Assembly: GCA_013399895.1 (NCBI GenBank)
Contig: VXBA01002660.1
Location: forward strand, 76,604-140,603
From: Serilophus lunatus
Lineage: Eukaryota > Chordata > Aves > Passeriformes > Eurylaimidae
Direction of reading: 5' to 3'
DNA: 64,000 nucleotides
Below, piece after piece: positions 58,891 to 64,000 of this stretch. Positions within the stretch are counted from its first letter, which is position 1. The number at the start of each line of letters is the position of its first letter. The notes below the pieces were generated by a model. The model made no database searches. It saw only the letters and a program-made list of their open reading frames with translations, and was not told the origin of the DNA. The position numbers and the translations under genes were made by a program.

Positions 58891-59934
58891 TTGGGATAAA
58901 CGTGCATCTCCATCTACAAACACCTGCGTTGAATGAAGGACTTTTAGGGAGAAGCGCTGTTGGGAGGGTTTAAGTTGTTTAGAAATGCAACTTCGTGCTT
59001 CTGATTCTGCTGTGGTTTACTGTGCCCTTCCCTGTCAGAGCTGGGGTCAGTGGGAACCACGTCCATCCTTCTGGAGGCATCACTTCCACCCACAGTTGAT
59101 GAGGTCTGGGGCTGTGCATGCAGTGAGCATCTGTAGCATCCCATGTGGGTAATGCTGAAAGGTGACATTGCAGCGAGTGCAATGGCATTGTTCTCCTCAC
59201 CCCCCCTTCTCCTGGCTGGAAAAACACTTCAGTGATCACTTTTGGCCTTTAGTGTGGGTTCTGTGGAGCACTGTGGTGTCTGGAATGGGTCACAGCCTCG
59301 GGGTCGGGTGCTGGACTAGGCAGCGACCCTTCCTTAGCATCACTTGTTCCTACTTGTTATCATTAGTTTTCCATGTTTTCATGTATGAACTGTGATTCTG
59401 CAGCACATGAGTTGTAGAGTTAGGGTTAGTCCAAAGCTGTGAGTTGTGTAGATTTGTCTCCTGCCCTCTCCATGGAGTATGACAAGAGTTGTCTTCCTTT
59501 GTGCTCACGGTGGTAAATGCTGACTTTGGGACAGAGTGGACCGAGGGAGTAATTCTGCATTTATGAATGAAAACACTTAATTTCTGCATATTTTGTTATG
59601 TATTTTTGATGTTGGGTGTGTGTGTGTAGCTTCAGTGCAGTAGCAGATCCATTTTCTGTATATTTGTAATTTTATTGCTAAACTGGATGGTCAGTGGGAT
59701 ATTTAAAGCTGAGGTGGCAGAGAGACTATTTTGACTGTTCAGCTTTTTCTGTGAAGGCTGAAAATGGATTGGGTGAAGGAATCTCAAACCTGAAGATTCC
59801 CTGTAGGGAACAACATAGCTTTATTTTGGTTTTAAGGTATTCTTTGCCTTTGCTGTAAGTTTTCTGATACGTAAAAGATGTACCTTTTACCTCTTTCTTT
59901 TGTAATGCAGAGTATTATTATTCTTGAAAACATC

Positions 59935-59940
59935 ATTAAA
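59935..59940 (+). terminator. PLCH1: Polyadenylation signal ATTAAA (proximal)
   Basis: ATTAAA, the common variant signal, about 1045 nt after the stop. T-rich sequence follows. Confidence 0.55.
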
Positions 59941-60225
59941 ATAGATTTTTAAGCACTTAGTTACATGTTTTCTGAAACTGCAGCAAATATACTGAGTTGA
60001 TCCTTTAAGCTTGTCCTGGGTAGCAGCTTGGTGAGGGGATGGTTTGTTCTGAAGAGCAGAAGCAAAGGGGAGGTATGAAGTGTTGGAACTGCAGAGGGGT
60101 CTAAGCCAAAGTCAGAGACATTCTCTCTTCCTTCCAGATTCATAATTACCAAAGAAGAAAGATGATTTGTAAACATCAAGTGTTCAAAAGTCTATGGTGT
60201 TATTTTGTACATATAATAGATAAGG

Positions 60226-60250
60226 ATTAAATGTAATATTTTCTATTAAA
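60226..60250 (+). terminator. PLCH1: Two polyadenylation signals ATTAAA (distal)
   Basis: ATTAAA occurs at 60226-60231 and again at 60245-60250, about 1340-1360 nt after the stop codon. GT-containing sequence (CAAGTGTCTG) follows, as expected downstream of a cleavage site. Confidence 0.5.
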
Positions 60251-60265
60251 GCAAGTGCCCCAAGT

Positions 60266-63200
60266 GTCTGCAAGATAACCATTTGACCATCTCTCTCTTA
60301 ATTTGCTAGAAATGGAGAGCATTGAGACTGAAAGGAAGACCCTGAGACCCAGAGGAGCTGAGTCTGTGCTGCCCTTGCAGAATAGGCAGGTCAAGATTGA
60401 TGGGGGCTGTTCCTACTGTTAAATATGTGTTCAGGTCTTCACAGAATTAGGAATTGTTCTATGACTGTTAAAGCAAAGATGCTTAAAACCTCAAAATTTC
60501 CATTTCCTTTCCAGATGGGAGTCTGTATAAAGAATAATTTATCCTTTGCTTAAATCTCTCCTTATTACTCTGAATCCAGAACGTAAAAATAGTAGAAATG
60601 TAGGACAAGGACAAAAGATGGAGCAGAAAGACACCATTTTAGCTGATAAATTTGTACTTTTTTGTGTGCTAAGTGGGAGGTTGAGATGAATTGGAGATGG
60701 GCAGACACTCTCCAATTAAGTCACTTGGTGTAAACTCATTCTAAGGGAGATTTGCTGCATTTTGTACCAGGCTATATTCTCAATTCCAAGAGATTTAACA
60801 TATATTCAAGACTTCTATTATAATTTCATATATCAATATATTTATTCAGTTTTTAGTTTAAATGAACAAACTGTCCCAGCTGAGGGGACACTGCTCAGAA
60901 ATGAGCCTTTGAGCCCCTGTGCACATCTGGGACATGGATTACAAGGAGCATTGTATGGAGCCAGGAGTCTCAGACATGTGGAGAGAACAGACCAGCAATC
61001 TGCACTTGAGACATTTATAAGGCCACTCAGTTTTGGTCTTCTCCCAAAATTAATTAAACTGTGTAAGACCAAGGTGCAGCTTGTGGAAAATCCATCCAAT
61101 GAAGGCTGTTTGGTGCAGAGTGAGCAGTTACTTTTGCCCAGTGGTTCACACCCTGGGTTAGCAGGCTTAACTTGCTTTGCTAATTTACAAAAGAAAGCCT
61201 AAATTAAGGTATTCAAGAATCTGCAGAGAACAGGTAAGAGCAGCAAAAATTATATTGGAGTATTACTTTTAAGAAATTACCTATTTTTTACTTCAAAAGC
61301 AGAAAGAGTCTGTAATTACCTTTATTGCTGTTCACTGGAATATCTGCTGCCCCTGCTTTTAGCAGTGGTACAAAACACTCCTGTTGTCAGGGATCCCTTC
61401 CACATTCCTCACTCCTGCCAGAGGAGCACGTGTTCTGATACTTTGCTCAGAGGGCTTTCTTCATGAGTTTTCCCATTCTCATCCTAAATAAAATGAAGTT
61501 GTAAAAGAATGAAACGTTTCCTGAAAGAGCAGCCAGAATTTCACCCAGCAAACATGTTGGGTCGATTTTGTGCTTGGACTGATGCTCATTTTGATTTGTT
61601 TTGATAAGATTTTAATGCTGTTCTTGTTGGCAACAGGGAAAACAATGTGCAGGACCCTCAGTCCCACAGAGGATACAGTAAGGCAAAGTGATTACACTGA
61701 TCACAGATCTGCTTAGACAGGCAGGGGAGAAATAAATTGAATTTCTAGCAGAGATTATCTTGTAAAGTCCTGTGTTGATTGAAACAGAAAGAAATGAAAA
61801 TGAGCAGTGCCTGGCTGGCCTAGTTGTGGTGGAATCCTCTGTGTGCAGAAAGCCATGGAAGTGGAAATGTCTTCTCTGGTGTGGGAATTCAGCCTGGAGA
61901 GTTTGTAGCTGAGGAGCAGCAGGAGCCTCCGTGCAGGTGGAGTCCCTGGGATCTCCCTCCTGCCCTTGTGCTTTGGATCCATGTGCACAGCAAAGGGATG
62001 AGGAAAAGGGAGTTGGAGACTCTGCATGGCCTGAGCTGTCACCGATTGTTTGGCTGAGCATTTGCAAATAAAGACAAAGCTCCTTTTTCCAGGTGGGTGC
62101 CTTTAAAAGAAATCTGAACTTCCACTCCAGACTTTATAATGATGTGGAAATAGTTCCTCCATATTCAAACCAAGGAGATCTTTCCCAAACTGACCAATTC
62201 CATGACCTAATCCTGGGGTACAAGGAATGGGCCACACAATACACCATGGGTGGGAATTCTGGTGTCCAGCAGCCCAGAAGTTTGGGTCTGGGTCAGCACA
62301 GGGACAAAAGTTGGATCAAACCTTCCTGCAGCAGTGCCTGGGATTTGTTGTTTCCCCTGGAGGAGCAGTCCTAGGGCTGAAGCACTGAATTAGATCTGCT
62401 CCATGGCTTTTGTGTGACAGTGATTTCCCTGGAGCTCTGCTGCTCCATGGGATGTTCTGTAATGGCATTAGTTGGATGGTTAATTACAGTACATCTGGAT
62501 ATAGGCTTAAATTTGTCAGTGGAGTCAGGCAGTGTTTATGGGTTGCCATTTTAAGGAGTTACAGTCTTAAGGAAGCACATTTTTAAGGGAGACAGATGTC
62601 TTGAAGCAGATGATTAATTCATCCTTAGCTTTCAAGCACTCATTTAACTCACAGGCTCTTTAAAATGGATTCTTCAATTTAGTGCTTCACATCTTAAAAA
62701 TTTATAGTCAAAATTTTATTTCAGTTAAAGATGTGTTTGTCTGAAGTGATGCTTTTAAATTGAGTGAAGTTCTGCAAATGAACACTGCTCAGAGAAGAGA
62801 ATATTAGAGTTGCATTGTGCTGCAAGTCATGTTAGTTTGACTTTCTTATTTCCAGCACTCCCAGCATTTTTTTTCAGTAAAATGAAACTTTAGTTGCATC
62901 CAAGTGGATCCTCTGGCAGTGCAGAGCTCAACAGAATGAGGGAACACAGCTGAGTGCTAAATTTGGGTTAAGTCAGTGCAGGTTTGGGGTGTAACTGGTG
63001 AAGTGGTTGGAGTTTCTGTAGGTATGTGCTGGGATGGGGTCTCTTTCTTTTCTGCTTGGTCAGAGTCGGTCCCTCTAAAGTCTGATTTAAAACTTGTCAA
63101 GTTTGTTGCACTTTCCCATATCTAATCTTTAAACAGAGGTGATGCTGAATAAGGAAGATGGTAATTAATACTTTTGTATTTATTTTGTCTTGGGAGTAAG

Positions 63201-64000
63201 GTGTTAAATATTAAAGATATGCCCGGCCTTCTGTAAGGTGAGGGTGCATGTGCTGTTTGAATTAATTTAAATAAACAGCAGGGATATTTAGTGGCACCCC
63301 CACTTCTCTCCTGTAGCTTGAGTGAGAACCTCAGTGTGCACATCATTTGCATCAAATGAGGCTTTTGCATTAATCAGCTGCAGAGCTGGAGCCAGGCTGG
63401 GAGAGCTGGGAATGTTCCCCCGGAGAGGGGAAGGATCCAGGGAGACCTTGGAGCCCCTTCCAGAGCCTGCAGTGGGATCCTTCCCATCCAAACAGTGTGA
63501 GGGAAAACTGCAGAGGATTCCATCTTTCTGCATTTCCCTGAAGCCAATATGTGCTTTTATGAGATAAACCAAGACTTACTAATCAATATGGATTTTAATT
63601 GGAAAGCTAACTCCTGAACAGCCTCTGGTGTCTGTGCCAGCCTTGCAGCAGGAATGCTGCTGGAGCCAGGGGAAAAGGGCTCATCCACACATGTCCAGGA
63701 AATTGGCCCTTTGATTTTCTTGCTGAAAAGCCCTTTTTTTTACCCAAAAATGTGTTTCTTTTGCCATTAATTCAGGTTCATCCATCACTGGGCCAGTGGG
63801 ATCCAGGCCCTGCTCTCCTGTAGGTCTTTGCTGGGAACGGTGCAGAGGGATTCTCTCCAGAGCCAGATCAAATGGCTCCTCTCTCTGCCATGGTTTGGGC
63901 AGCACCTTCTGCTGCACAAAACAGAGATTCCAAAAGCTCAGCAGGAGGAATTCATACAGCTGAATTCATTCACACTCCTGTGCTGCTCTGAGCAGGAGGC
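60266..64000. other. Downstream flank, no gene recognised
   Basis: Ordinary AT-rich intergenic-type sequence. In mammals MME lies beyond the 3' end of PLCH1 in tail-to-tail orientation, so a minus-strand neighbour could appear further right, but I see no MME coding exon here. The longest open frame (60762-61202, + strand) is unrecognised and lacks exon signals or codon structure that I would trust. Confidence 0.55.

Larger units (their letters stand above)
58891..60265 (+). other. PLCH1: PLCH1 3' untranslated region (inferred end)
   Basis: AT-rich sequence directly after the stop codon with two groups of polyadenylation signals, so I take it as 3' UTR with at least two possible ends near 59960 and 60265. 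A Pumilio-type site TGTACATA occurs at 60206-60213. A short TG run lies at about 59617-59627. The end is inferred from signals only. Confidence 0.7.

Noticed and set aside
60762..61202. 146-codon open frame downstream of PLCH1
   Set aside because: No recognisable domain, AT-rich beginning with unusual composition, no supporting splice or promoter signals. I considered a piece of the neighbour MME but saw no similarity.
1..64000. CRISPR arrays, prophage, operons or other bacterial systems
   Set aside because: The window is a spliced vertebrate gene with CR1 elements. The only regular array is the 33-bp minisatellite, which has no spacer structure.

Overview
The window is nuclear DNA from a vertebrate, most likely a bird. 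It holds the left and middle parts of introns, all coding exons and the 3' UTR of one protein-coding gene on the + strand: PLCH1, phospholipase C eta-1. The bird assignment rests on CR1 LINE 3'-end fragments (near 24.5, 26.6, 26.75 and 40.2 kb), which have the sequence type of avian CR1, and on compact introns: the coding region spans about 48 kb, far less than the mammalian gene. Species cannot be read from the sequence.

Layout. 1-282 is a GC-rich, CpG-dense segment ending in a good splice donor, the probable promoter and non-coding first exon. A 10.5 kb intron follows. A first coding exon at 10819-10936 starts the protein with MSYWSL. Immediately downstream is a GC-rich block with a 45-bp repeat and a striking 33-bp minisatellite (11.3-11.8 kb, with a 45-N assembly gap). 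At 18726-18768, behind a second CpG-rich segment, lies a second first coding exon encoding MADLEVYKNLSPEK, the N-terminus I know from mammalian PLCH1. Both first exons end in phase 1 and join the same acceptor at 29567, so the gene has two alternative starts, probably with two promoters. Twenty-two common coding exons run from 29567 to 58890. The predicted protein is 1710 aa (MSYWSL form) or 1698 aa (MADLEV form). Polyadenylation signals occur at 59935, 60226 and 60245. From about 60.27 kb to the end I see no gene.

The protein has the full PLC-eta architecture: PH domain, EF-hands, catalytic X and Y boxes split by an acidic linker, C2 domain, then a long low-complexity tail with conserved short motifs ending in EIYFLLRL. 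All core catalytic residues of the PLC family are present (His326, Glu356, Asp358, His371, Glu405 in MSYWSL-form numbering). The enzyme is expected to hydrolyse phosphatidylinositol 4,5-bisphosphate to IP3 and diacylglycerol in a calcium-dependent way at the plasma membrane.

Points of most interest are the alternative N-termini with overlapping upstream ORFs, the minisatellite in which each 33-bp unit carries an inverted repeat like a nuclear-receptor IR-1 element, a U12-type intron, a NAGNAG acceptor, two 14-3-3-like RxxSxP motifs in the tail and a head-to-head CR1 pair. I found no undescribed gene system.
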